From Eubacterium sp. CAG:248 (lineage in GTDB: Bacteria > Bacillota > Clostridia > Lachnospirales > Lachnospiraceae): a stretch of 20,616 bases of DNA. Under the pieces are notes generated by a model, which saw nothing but the letters and a program-made list of their open reading frames with translations, ran no database searches and was not told the DNA's origin. The position numbers were made by a program, and so were the translations under genes. The DNA lies in contig FR886137.1 of assembly GCA_000436475.1 (NCBI GenBank), forward strand, positions 1 through 20,616, given 5' to 3'. This document shows positions 15,333-20,616 of the stretch, piece after piece; the stretch's first letter is position 1; the number at the start of each line of letters is the position of its first letter.

Positions 15333-16517
15333 TTATTTAAGCTTTTTTAAATATGTAAGCTCTGATGTGCCAGCGTCTGCTTTAAACATAAGATTGATAT
15401 CGTTGATCATGCTTCCGATTGTATCTGCAATCTGGAAGAAATCTGGTGTTGTACACCATACATTGCCATCCTTAACTGCCTTTAAATCAGAAAGTACACT
15501 GTTATAAGACGTAAAATCAGCCATTGTAGATGGCTTACCACCTAAATTCCATACATATATAATGTAATCTGCATCCTTAGCCTTCTCATAGAAGCTCTCG
15601 ATTCCAAGCTCCTGTGTACCTGTCTTATCAGGGTTAAGATCAGAGAATATATAGTTACCACCTGCTATGTTAACCATCTGTGCAAGATAATCACCTGCAT
15701 TTCTTACATATAGCTTTCCCTTTGATGTTATATAGAATACTGCAACAGACTTTCCTGTATTCTCTGCCTTAGAGAGTGTATCCACATAAGCAGCCTGTTC
15801 GTTAAACATAGCTGTAGCAGCCTCCTCTTCATTGCAAAGAGCAGCATATAGCTTAGCCCACTCTACTCTTCCTAAAGGATGATCCTCATAAGTAGACTGG
15901 TCTAATATATAATTAACTCCAAGTTCCTTTAACTTAGCTGCAACGTCAGGCACACTTGTAAGCATAGTTGAATATATGGCAAGTGAAGGTGAACCTGCTA
16001 TGATTGATTCATAATCAGGAGCCTTATAATCACCAACATATGTAAGCTTTCCATCATCAAATGCTTTCTTTACGGCATCTATATACCATGATTTCTTATC
16101 ATAAGTAACCTGGCTTATGCCTGAAAGACAGTTACTCGCATTCATAAGCGATGTAACTGGTGTAGATGATACAAGCATGTTAGTTACAGGAGCCTTTAAT
16201 ACTAATGTATCTGCATCTACCCCTGATGGTGTAGACATTCCATCTGGAACAAGTAATATTTTAGACTGCTTTGATACAATAGCTGTATCTTCATCTCTGT
16301 TAGTTATAGTAAGAAGCTTATAACCGCCCTTATAATAATCTACAGAAAAAAGCTTTGCATACTTAAGCTCCATAGAATGGTCGAACACTAACTGACCATC
16401 ATAATTGTTTCCATTGTCCGCATTGTTTCCTGAGCCTGTACCACATCCACCCATTACTAAAGTTGATACAAGCATTACCAGCACAAGTAATAGTGCAAGA
16501 AATCTTTTCTTCTTCAT
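15333..16517 (-). CDS. btuF: Corrinoid ABC transporter substrate-binding lipoprotein (BtuF type)
   Basis: The first gene under riboswitch control. The 394-aa protein has a positively charged, hydrophobic N terminus (MKKKRFLALLLVLVMLVSTL) and a lipobox ending at Cys25 ('VMGGC'), so it should be a membrane-anchored lipoprotein exposed at the cell surface. The mature part shows the periplasmic-binding-protein-family layout with 'KAPDYESIIAGSPSLAIYS', 'LDQSTYEDHPLGRVEWAKLYAAL' and 'AQMVNIAGGNYIFSD'. The ATG at 16517 is preceded by GGAAAGG; a longer frame to 16664 is rejected because it runs into the riboswitch terminator and would lack a signal peptide. The binding specificity for corrinoids is inferred from the riboswitch and operon. 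Confidence 0.92.
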   Translation of the reverse strand: MKKKRFLALLLVLVMLVSTLVMGGCGTGSGNNADNGNNYDGQLVFDHSMELKYAKLFSVDYYKGGYKLLTITNRDEDTAIVSKQSKILLVPDGMSTPSGVDADTLVLKAPVTNMLVSSTPVTSLMNASNCLSGISQVTYDKKSWYIDAVKKAFDDGKLTYVGDYKAPDYESIIAGSPSLAIYSTMLTSVPDVAAKLKELGVNYILDQSTYEDHPLGRVEWAKLYAALCNEEEAATAMFNEQAAYVDTLSKAENTGKSVAVFYITSKGKLYVRNAGDYLAQMVNIAGGNYIFSDLNPDKTGTQELGIESFYEKAKDADYIIYVWNLGGKPSTMADFTSYNSVLSDLKAVKDGNVWCTTPDFFQIADTIGSMINDINLMFKADAGTSELTYLKKLK

Positions 16518-16552
16518 TCTTTTTTCCTTTCCTTTTTCATATGAAGATGTAT

Positions 16553-16577
16553 GGTTATCAACATATATGTGATAACC
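16553..16577. repeat. 8-bp palindromic hairpin in the btuF-like leader
   Basis: ggttatca (16553-16560) pairs exactly with tgataacc (16570-16577) around a 9-base loop. In the transcript it lies after the terminator and about 35 bases before the start codon. It might help position ribosome access or protect the 5' end, or serve as an operator; nothing else in the sequence decides between these. Confidence 0.45.
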
Positions 16578-16655
16578 GGAAGATGATTCGTCATTCTCTG
16601 CAGAAAGGAACGGCACATATATACAGATATGCTTATGTTTTATATATGCCGGCAT

Positions 16656-16692
16656 AAAAATCAATAGTCTGTTGTTCTCGCAACGACTATTG
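16656..16692 (-). terminator. Riboswitch-linked intrinsic terminator
   Basis: In the transcript, caatagtc pairs with gactattg (16685-16692 with 16662-16669), extended by gttg/caac inside with one bulged base and a 6-base loop. A run of five T follows at 16656-16660 after one A. It lies just downstream of the B12 riboswitch and before the first gene, so it is the likely expression platform: corrinoid binding would favour termination. Confidence 0.85.
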
Positions 16693-16697
16693 TGACT

Positions 16698-16850
16698 CTG
16701 CCTGTAAACCGGTCTTCTGACTCACAGATCATAAGTGATATCCGCCTTCCCGGATTGTATTGTATTACTCTCCAGTGGCATAATGGATACCGCCTCCCTG
16801 TATACAGCAGCGGAACTGTTCAGGATTCACACCTGATTCCCTGAAGTAAA
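16698..16850 (-). promoter_or_regulatory. Cobalamin (AdoCbl-class) riboswitch
   Basis: Read on the minus strand, the element has, in order, the conserved opening GGGAATCAGGTGTGAATCC (about 16842-16824), ACAG and GCTGCTGT pieces, GCCACTG (16779-16773), GGGAAGGC, and the B12 box AGTCAGAAGACCGG (about 16722-16709) closed by a GCC-containing end near 16700. This order and spacing match the cobalamin riboswitch family. It is followed at once by a terminator and then by the corrinoid transporter and cob genes, so it probably represses the whole operon when coenzyme B12 is plentiful. Confidence 0.96.
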
Positions 16851-16956
16851 TGATATATGTTTTAACATATTGCTCCATATATTAGCTACTTCGTTTACAG
16901 TGATTATTTCGTTATCATCTATATTATAATTATTCAAAATATAATTATAATGATAT

Positions 16957-16985
16957 ATTATTCCATATAATTCTTTTAAATGCAA
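16957..16985 (-). promoter_or_regulatory. Candidate promoter of the cob operon
   Basis: TTGCAT (16985-16980) is spaced 17 bases from AATAAT (16962-16957), giving a start about 100 bases upstream of the riboswitch. The region 16861-17029 is very AT-rich, so other -10-like hexamers exist, and this is only the best-spaced candidate. No gene is visible in this gap. Confidence 0.35.
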
Positions 16986-17029
16986 GATTTTTATTTAACC
17001 CCGATATCATTATTTGCAGCTATCCTTCA

Positions 17030-17284
17030 TCATTTCATTTTCTTTGACAAAAACTTTACTATGTAATCATAATTCTCTGGTAAATGTGGAAATGTACAAT
17101 TCGTGCAATCTTTAATCTTATTTCCACTTTCCCGCTCAATAATCCGAGGATTGCCTGGACAATCCTCATACTGGTTCAGCGGACAATAACAAAAAAGGCA
17201 GTTAAAATCCTGCCCCTCTTCTACCTTGTGACATGGAAAGTATTTACATTGTTCATTCTTAAAGTAACGGTAACTGTTCTGCAT
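17030..17284 (-). CDS. Small cysteine-rich putative metal-binding protein
   Basis: The 84-aa protein has eight cysteines (residues 13, 18, 29, 32, 34, 42, 60, 63) in the pattern C-x4-C ... C-x2-C-x-C ... C ... C-x2-C, starting 'NSYRYFKNEQCKYFPCHK' and including 'FNCLFCYCPL'. This resembles the 'cysteine-rich small domain' family, thought to bind zinc or another metal; function is unknown. I choose the ATG at 17284 (GGGAG 6 bases upstream) because the conserved domain begins there. A TTG at 17326 also has a well-placed GGAG and would add 14 residues. It lies upstream of the cob riboswitch on the same strand and could be read separately. A link with cobalt or corrinoid handling is only a guess from position. 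Confidence 0.8.
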   Translation of the reverse strand: MQNSYRYFKNEQCKYFPCHKVEEGQDFNCLFCYCPLNQYEDCPGNPRIIERESGNKIKDCTNCTFPHLPENYDYIVKFLSKKMK

Positions 17285-17364
17285 AATAATCTCCCATTCT
17301 TTCGTGTGAAAAATCTTATTTTTCAATCTAATCTCCTATATTGGAAATTGGTAAATATATATTC

Positions 17365-17823
17365 TCAGCTGCAAATGTATGAAAAATATTTTCTTCCCTG
17401 CTCCTGCGTAGCTCCAATGCTGTTATAAAACCCGATTGATGGCGTGTTCCATTCAAGGCAGCTCCATTCTATTTTAGAATATCCATCCTCTTTAACGTAT
17501 TCTTCTATTCTAGAAAAAAACTTTTTACCCAGACCGCGATGACGATATTCTTCCTTCAAAAGGAAATCCTCAAGATGTACCCCTGCCTCCCCGGCAAATG
17601 AGCCAAACACTGGATAATAAATAGCATATCCTATGATTTCTTCATCATATTGTGCGATCAATACAGTTGCTATTTTCTTTTCAAAAATCCAATAACACAA
17701 CGTTTCCTCTGTGGCCGTCATATCCTGAGGTCTTTTCTCGTATTCTGCCAGATTTTTTATAAGCTTTTGTATAATTTTAATATCACTTATATCTGCTTTT
17801 CTTACATTAAATAATCCATTCAT
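17365..17823 (-). CDS. GNAT-family N-acetyltransferase
   Basis: The 152-aa protein has the GNAT fold pattern: N-terminal 'NVRKADISDIKIIQKLI', 'IGYAIYYPVFGSFAGEAGVHLEDFLLKEEYRHRGLGKKFF' with the acetyl-CoA-binding R/Q-x-x-G-x-G/A motif ('RHRGLG'), and the terminal 'CLEWNTPSIGFYNSIGA' block. The 'HLEDFLLKEEYRHRGLG' stretch is like that of diamine/spermidine acetyltransferases, so a polyamine or small amine substrate is possible but not shown. The ATG at 17823 has AGAGGAA upstream. The gene follows the cytidylate-kinase-like gene by 62 bases, with a possible promoter in that gap. Confidence 0.9.
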   Translation of the reverse strand: MNGLFNVRKADISDIKIIQKLIKNLAEYEKRPQDMTATEETLCYWIFEKKIATVLIAQYDEEIIGYAIYYPVFGSFAGEAGVHLEDFLLKEEYRHRGLGKKFFSRIEEYVKEDGYSKIEWSCLEWNTPSIGFYNSIGATQEQGRKYFSYICS

Positions 17824-17865
17824 TACCTGTTCCTCTTGATATATTAAATTTTGGTGCTGTTATTT

Positions 17866-17874
17866 ATTATATCA
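17866..17874 (-). promoter_or_regulatory. Extended -10 promoter candidate for the acetyltransferase gene
   Basis: The minus strand reads TGATATAAT, a consensus extended -10 (TGnTATAAT), about 40 bases before the start codon of the acetyltransferase. No good -35 hexamer is visible, as is allowed for extended -10 promoters. It would let this gene be expressed independently of the broken MATE gene's transcript. Confidence 0.4.
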
Positions 17875-17885
17875 CGATTCACTCT

Positions 17886-18473
17886 TTATTTACTACATTC
17901 CATAATTATCCTTTCACACCTGTCATATCCAAGCTGTGAACTGTTCAGGCACAACGTATAATTACTGGCTTTTCCCCATTTCTGTTCCGTATAAAAGTTA
18001 TAATTTGTCATACGTCTTTTATCTGTGTCCGCCATCATTTTGACAGCTTCCTTCTCTTCAACATTATATAAGTCTATAATACGCTGTGTCTTTTCTGGCA
18101 TATCACCATGAATAAACACATTCAGCACATCATTCCTATCCTTTAAGATAAAATCTGCATTTCTTCCTATAATTACACAGCTTTCCTTTTCAGCGATTTC
18201 CATAATTATTTTCCTTTGTGCCTCATACACCATATCTCCGACTGATTTTCCTGTAATATCACGCCCTGAAAAAGCATAGGCAAACAAACCTTGCTTTGGA
18301 GATAATTCAGCATTTTCCTGAATATACTCAGGTGATAAGCCAGACTGTTCTGCAATCTTTCCAATAATATCCTTGTCATAGTATGCAACACCAAGTTTTT
18401 TTGCCACTTCTTCACCAATAAATCTGCCACCGCTTCCAAATTCTCTGCTGATTGTAATGATTCTCTTTGTCAT
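17886..18473 (-). CDS. Cytidylate-kinase-like family protein
   Basis: The 195-aa protein opens 'MTKRIITISREFGSGGRFIGEEVAKKLG', where 'SREFGSGGRxIG' is the P-loop variant typical of the cytidylate-kinase-like family found in Clostridia. 'YYDKDIIGKIAEQSGLS', 'CVIIGRNADFIL', 'NVFIHGDMPEKTQRII' and 'TDKRRMTNYNFYTEQKWG' match its later blocks (nucleotide binding, lid region). The family's true substrate is uncertain; it is not the housekeeping CMP kinase. The ATG at 18473 has AGGAGG 8 bases upstream. It starts 13 bases after the stop of the MATE gene remnant and would be cotranscribed with it. The gene itself looks intact. Confidence 0.88.
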   Translation of the reverse strand: MTKRIITISREFGSGGRFIGEEVAKKLGVAYYDKDIIGKIAEQSGLSPEYIQENAELSPKQGLFAYAFSGRDITGKSVGDMVYEAQRKIIMEIAEKESCVIIGRNADFILKDRNDVLNVFIHGDMPEKTQRIIDLYNVEEKEAVKMMADTDKRRMTNYNFYTEQKWGKASNYTLCLNSSQLGYDRCERIIMECSK

Positions 18474-18486
18474 AACTACTTCCTCC

Positions 18487-19313
18487 TTAACTCATGCTTT
18501 CCACTTTGTTCTTTCTGATTTTTTTTAAAAATACATATCCCACAAGACAAGCAATAATCTCTGTTATTGGAAATGCCCACCAGATCAGTGAAACTCCCAT
18601 CTGTCCGTTTTTAACAAAAACAGAAAAAATGCCAGCAAGAGGCAGGATAATGATAAGCTGTCTTAAAAGCGAGATTACCAATGATTCTATGCCGCCATCC
18701 AGTGCCTGATAAATCCCCTGATAAGCAACATTTATTCCGGCAAACAGAAAGCTTATTGAAATCACCCTCATTGCTCCGATAAAATATTCCCTTGACTGTC
18801 CTGCATTGAACAAAGCTGCAAAAGCTTCTGGAAAAATTTCTGTAATTGCAATTCCTAAAATCATTAATACAACGGTATAGAGCAATCCATACCTGATTCG
18901 TAGTTTGTTCCCATTGTAATAACTTCCAAATCCATGGTCTGCGATGAAATATATGCTCTTACTCCTAAAATCCCAAATAATAGACATACCGCATAAATAA
19001 TCACTCCAAGAAATAAACTGTTTCCTGCTACTTTGGCTGCCTTTTTCTCATTTGCCTGTCCTAATGTCCTTGCAAGAAGCGCATTAGTTCCAACTCCGGT
19101 TCCTATTCCAACTGCTACCATGAGCATCTGAACCGGAAACACCAATGTCAACGCATTTAGTGCTGCCTCACTTCCTGTTTTCATGTTTCCAACAAAGGCA
19201 CTATCTACAATATTGTAAACTGCCTGCAATGCCATAGATAAAATCATCGGTATTCCAATCTGAACCATAAGCTTATTTACCGGCATCTCCTTCATCTTAT
19301 TACTTTCTGCCAT
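18487..19313 (-). pseudogene. MATE-family multidrug efflux transporter, broken by internal deletion and frame change
   Basis: The N-terminal part (19313 to about 18905) encodes MATE helices 1-3: 'MAESNKMKEMPVNKLMVQIGIPMILSMALQAVYNIVDSAFVG...' up to 'TMDLEVITMGTNY', after which the frame runs to a stop at 18864-18866. The C-terminal part, in another frame, resumes near 'RIRYGLLYTVVLMILGIA' and runs through 'FNAGQSREYFIGAMRVISISFLFAGINVAYQGIYQALDGG' to a normal end. MATE proteins are about 440-460 aa. These pieces total about 275 aa, so roughly 170 residues from the middle are missing at the junction near 18898-18906. The ATG at 19313 has GGAGG upstream. The product cannot be a working 12-helix transporter. 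Its leader and downstream gene remain intact. Confidence 0.88.
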
Positions 19314-19408
19314 CTTAATCCTCCTTGTTTTGCGAAGCAAAATCCGAACCCTTTGGTGAGGAGAGGATTTAGCCTCCTTGTTTTGCGAAGCAAATGTCTG
19401 CTATGCAT
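19292..19408 (-). CDS. Possible 38-aa leader peptide overlapping the MATE start
   Basis: An ATG at 19408 with GAGG 4 bases upstream opens a 38-codon frame (MHSRHLLRKTRRLNPLLTKG and 18 more residues, rich in Arg, Lys and Leu). It reads through both copies of the 22-bp repeat in different frames and stops with TGA at 19292-19294, 19 bases beyond the MATE ATG. Such an arrangement would allow translational coupling or stalling control of the efflux gene. No known domain is recognisable. It could be non-coding. Confidence 0.35.
   Translation of the reverse strand: MHSRHLLRKTRRLNPLLTKGFGFCFAKQGGLRWQKVIR
19320..19394. repeat. 22-bp direct repeat carrying duplicated ribosome binding sites
   Basis: Positions 19320-19341 and 19373-19394 are identical over 22 bases. 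On the transcribed strand each copy holds a small hairpin (TTTGC-TTC-GCAAA) followed by CAAGGAGG. The copy nearer the gene supplies the MATE ribosome binding site. Between them lies AAATCCTCTCCTCACC (19370-19355), which could pair with either GGAGG copy: 7 bases (AATCCTC with GAGGATT) for the gene-proximal copy. Confidence 0.85.
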
Positions 19409-19428
19409 TTGTCCTCATTTTTCTGCAT
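19369..19428 (-). CDS. Possible 19-aa leader peptide after terminator hairpin B
   Basis: The ATG at 19428 follows directly on the T8 tract of hairpin B and opens MQKNEDKCIADICFAKQGG, ending in TAA right after the first repeat copy. There is no ribosome binding site before it, so expression is doubtful. It overlaps the 38-codon frame in a different frame. It is reported because short leader frames are usual in attenuation-controlled resistance genes. Confidence 0.25.
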   Translation of the reverse strand: MQKNEDKCIADICFAKQGG

Positions 19429-19481
19429 AAAAAAAATGTGTACTTATCATATAAGCTGGACTTACGCTGATAAGCTACACA
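19429..19481 (-). terminator. Terminator-like hairpin B in the MATE leader
   Basis: tgtgtacttatca (19437-19449) pairs with tgataagctacaca (19468-19481) over 13 base pairs with one bulged base and an 18-base loop. In the transcript it is followed directly by eight T (19436-19429). The loop region carries AGCGTAAGTCCAG, which also occurs in hairpin A with one change. This is a strong intrinsic terminator located upstream of, not after, the gene it precedes. Confidence 0.8.
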
Positions 19482-19530
19482 CTTTTAACTGCAATATATA
19501 TTTTTATCCTGTGTGACAGCAGATACACAC

Positions 19531-19575
19531 AAAAAAACGAGCAGCAAAACTGGATTTACGCTAGTCTGCTACTCG
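19531..19575 (-). terminator. Terminator-like hairpin A in the MATE leader
   Basis: cgagcagca (19538-19546) pairs with tgctactcg (19567-19575), nine pairs with one G-U in the transcript, enclosing a 20-base loop. Seven T follow (19537-19531). It starts only a few bases after the predicted transcription start. Its loop has AGCGTAAATCCAG, one base different from hairpin B. The two hairpins form a tandem module. Confidence 0.75.
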
Positions 19576-19586
19576 TTCATTCATAT

Positions 19587-19615
19587 ATTATATTGGTGGT
19601 TTTTCAAAAAGTCAA
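19587..19615 (-). promoter_or_regulatory. Strong promoter for the MATE leader operon
   Basis: The minus strand has TTGACT (19615-19610), a 17-base spacer and a perfect TATAAT (19592-19587). The transcription start is expected near 19580, giving a leader of about 267 bases before the MATE ATG at 19313. This leader contains two terminator-like hairpins and the duplicated ribosome-site repeat. Confidence 0.85.
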
Positions 19616-19671
19616 ACAAAAATTATTCATTTACAGTTTTTTATATAACAAATATAAGTGATTTTTTTCTA

Positions 19672-19700
19672 TTTATAAACCGGGAAAAAAAAGATATAAT
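19672..19700 (+). promoter_or_regulatory. Candidate promoter for the MFS transporter gene
   Basis: TTTATA (19672-19677), a 17-base spacer and a perfect TATAAT (19695-19700) lie 33 bases before the start codon on the plus strand. The -35 matches only half of the consensus, so strength is uncertain. It is divergent from the MATE promoter, with about 57 bases between the two -35 regions. Confidence 0.6.
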
Positions 19701-19733
19701 CTAATTGAAAAAGTGAAGTGAGGAGAAAAAAAG

Positions 19734-20616
19734 ATGTATTCATTACTGATTGCAGTAATCTATTTAATATTTATTAGTCTTGGGTTACCGGATTCACTTC
19801 TTGGCTCTGGTTGGCCTGCAATGCATGCCGCATTTTCGGTGCCGTCTTCCTATGCAGGATATGTGTCTATGGCAATTTCATTTATGACGATTATTTCAGC
19901 GCTGCTTAGTCCTATAATGATAAAAAGATTCCATACGAAGTGGATAGTTATTGTATCAATATTTCTAACGGTTATGGGTTTAATAGGTTTTTCTATTTCT
20001 ACATCTTATGCCATGTTGTTTGTTTTTGCGGTTCCATATGGTATGGGGGCTGGCGCTATTGATGCATCTGTAAACCATTATGTGGCCAATAACTATTCAG
20101 GATCTGTCATGAATTTTTTACACTGTTTTTATGGTGTAGGTGCAGTCATAAGTCCGAATATTATGGCAGTGGCATTAAGTAAGGCAAGTTGGAATGAAGG
20201 ATACCGGTGGACTGCATATATTCAGATTTTTATACTATTAATTTGCATTATTTCCCTTCCATTATGGAAAAAGAATGAAAGTGATTCTAATAAACAGGAG
20301 GAAGAAGTTGCAAGAATACGTGAAGCATTAAAACGTCCCGGTGTAGTGCTTACATTAATCGCATTCTTTGCATATTGTTCTGGAGAAGCGACATGTTTCC
20401 TTTGGACCTCGAGCTATTTTGCAGGAGTAAAGGAAGGACTAACGGATCATCTTATTGCATCATTTGGCTCGCTTATATTTGGCGGACTCATGCTAGGAAG
20501 ATTAATATCTGGGTTTGTATCAAATAGGCTTGGAGACAGAATGCTAATAAGAATAGGAATTTTTGTTGAAGTGGTCGGGATACTACTCGTAATGATACCT
20601 GTGGCTAGCTTTATTC
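19734..20616 (+). CDS. MFS-family transporter, C-terminus beyond window
   Basis: The frame is open from the ATG at 19734 to the window edge (294 codons visible; the family usually has about 390-410). GAGGAG lies 8 bases before the start. The protein opens 'MYSLLIAVIYLIFISLGLPD' and is mostly hydrophobic helices; 'FAVPYGMGAGAIDASVNHYVANNY' and 'NFLHCFYGVGAVISPNIMA' resemble the sugar/fucose-permease-like branch of the MFS. A charged cytoplasmic loop ('KKNESDSNKQEEEVARIREALK') separates the two six-helix halves, and 'GGLMLGRLISGFVSNRLGDR' is an MFS-type A motif in the second half. It is transcribed away from the broken MATE gene. The substrate cannot be told. Confidence 0.88.
   Translation, partial: MYSLLIAVIYLIFISLGLPDSLLGSGWPAMHAAFSVPSSYAGYVSMAISFMTIISALLSPIMIKRFHTKWIVIVSIFLTVMGLIGFSISTSYAMLFVFAVPYGMGAGAIDASVNHYVANNYSGSVMNFLHCFYGVGAVISPNIMAVALSKASWNEGYRWTAYIQIFILLICIISLPLWKKNESDSNKQEEEVARIREALKRPGVVLTLIAFFAYCSGEATCFLWTSSYFAGVKEGLTDHLIASFGSLIFGGLMLGRLISGFVSNRLGDRMLIRIGIFVEVVGILLVMIPVASFI

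Noticed and set aside
16518..16664. N-terminal extension of the btuF-like gene to 16664
   Set aside because: It would start inside the riboswitch terminator, has no ribosome site and would bury the lipoprotein signal peptide; the ATG at 16517 has a good site and starts the signal.
18206..18439. 77-codon minus-strand frame inside the cytidylate-kinase-like gene
   Set aside because: It is a shifted frame within a well-supported gene with no ribosome site or known domain.
19429..19575. T-box or known riboswitch in the MATE leader
   Set aside because: No T-box sequence, specifier loop layout or recognisable riboswitch core is visible, so it is reported as an unclassified hairpin module.

Overview
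The window is dominated by one long minus-strand locus (about 16.85 kb down to 0.2 kb) for anaerobic cobalamin (vitamin B12) synthesis and corrinoid uptake. The low GC content, strong GGAGG-type ribosome binding sites, B12-riboswitch control and gene types (CbiET fusion, BtuFCD-type transporter inside the cob operon, MATE plus cytidylate-kinase-like pair) point to a Firmicute of class Clostridia, probably Lachnospiraceae. That placement is inference from style, not from a marker gene.

Layout in the direction of transcription (right to left). A cobalamin riboswitch (about 16700-16850) is followed by an intrinsic terminator (16656-16692). Then come btuF-like lipoprotein, btuC-like permease and btuD-like ATPase with an extra C-terminal domain, then cbiC, cbiD, cbiF, cbiG, cbiH, cbiJ, cbiET, a cbiA-cobT fusion, cobU, cobS, a second degenerate cobU-like gene, cobC and cbiB. 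Genes are tightly packed, often overlapping by 4-7 bases, so they probably form one transcript. The products cover corrin-ring methylation and contraction, a,c-amidation, aminopropanol arm attachment and nucleotide-loop assembly. CbiL, a cobaltochelatase, CbiP, a corrinoid adenosyltransferase and the threonine-phosphate decarboxylase are absent and must lie elsewhere if the pathway is complete.

Several short tandem repeats are scattered through this operon. They occur in two intergenic gaps (about 33-35 bp units, three copies each) and in frame inside cbiD, cbiG and the second cobU-like gene, suggesting slippage-prone linker growth. A large stem-loop separates btuF from btuC.

The left edge (1-72) holds the first 24 codons of a TnpB-type protein of the IS200/IS605 group, running off the window just downstream of cbiB.

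Right of the riboswitch are three small minus-strand genes: a cysteine-rich putative metal-binding protein, a GNAT acetyltransferase and a cytidylate-kinase-like protein. Upstream of them is a MATE efflux gene broken by an internal deletion with a frame change. Its 5' leader is the most unusual part of the window: a near-consensus promoter, two terminator-like hairpins that share a 13-nt loop sequence, nested short ORFs, and a duplicated ribosome-binding-site repeat with an anti-Shine-Dalgarno stretch between the copies. It looks like an inducible attenuation leader. Divergent from it, on the plus strand, an MFS transporter runs off the right edge.
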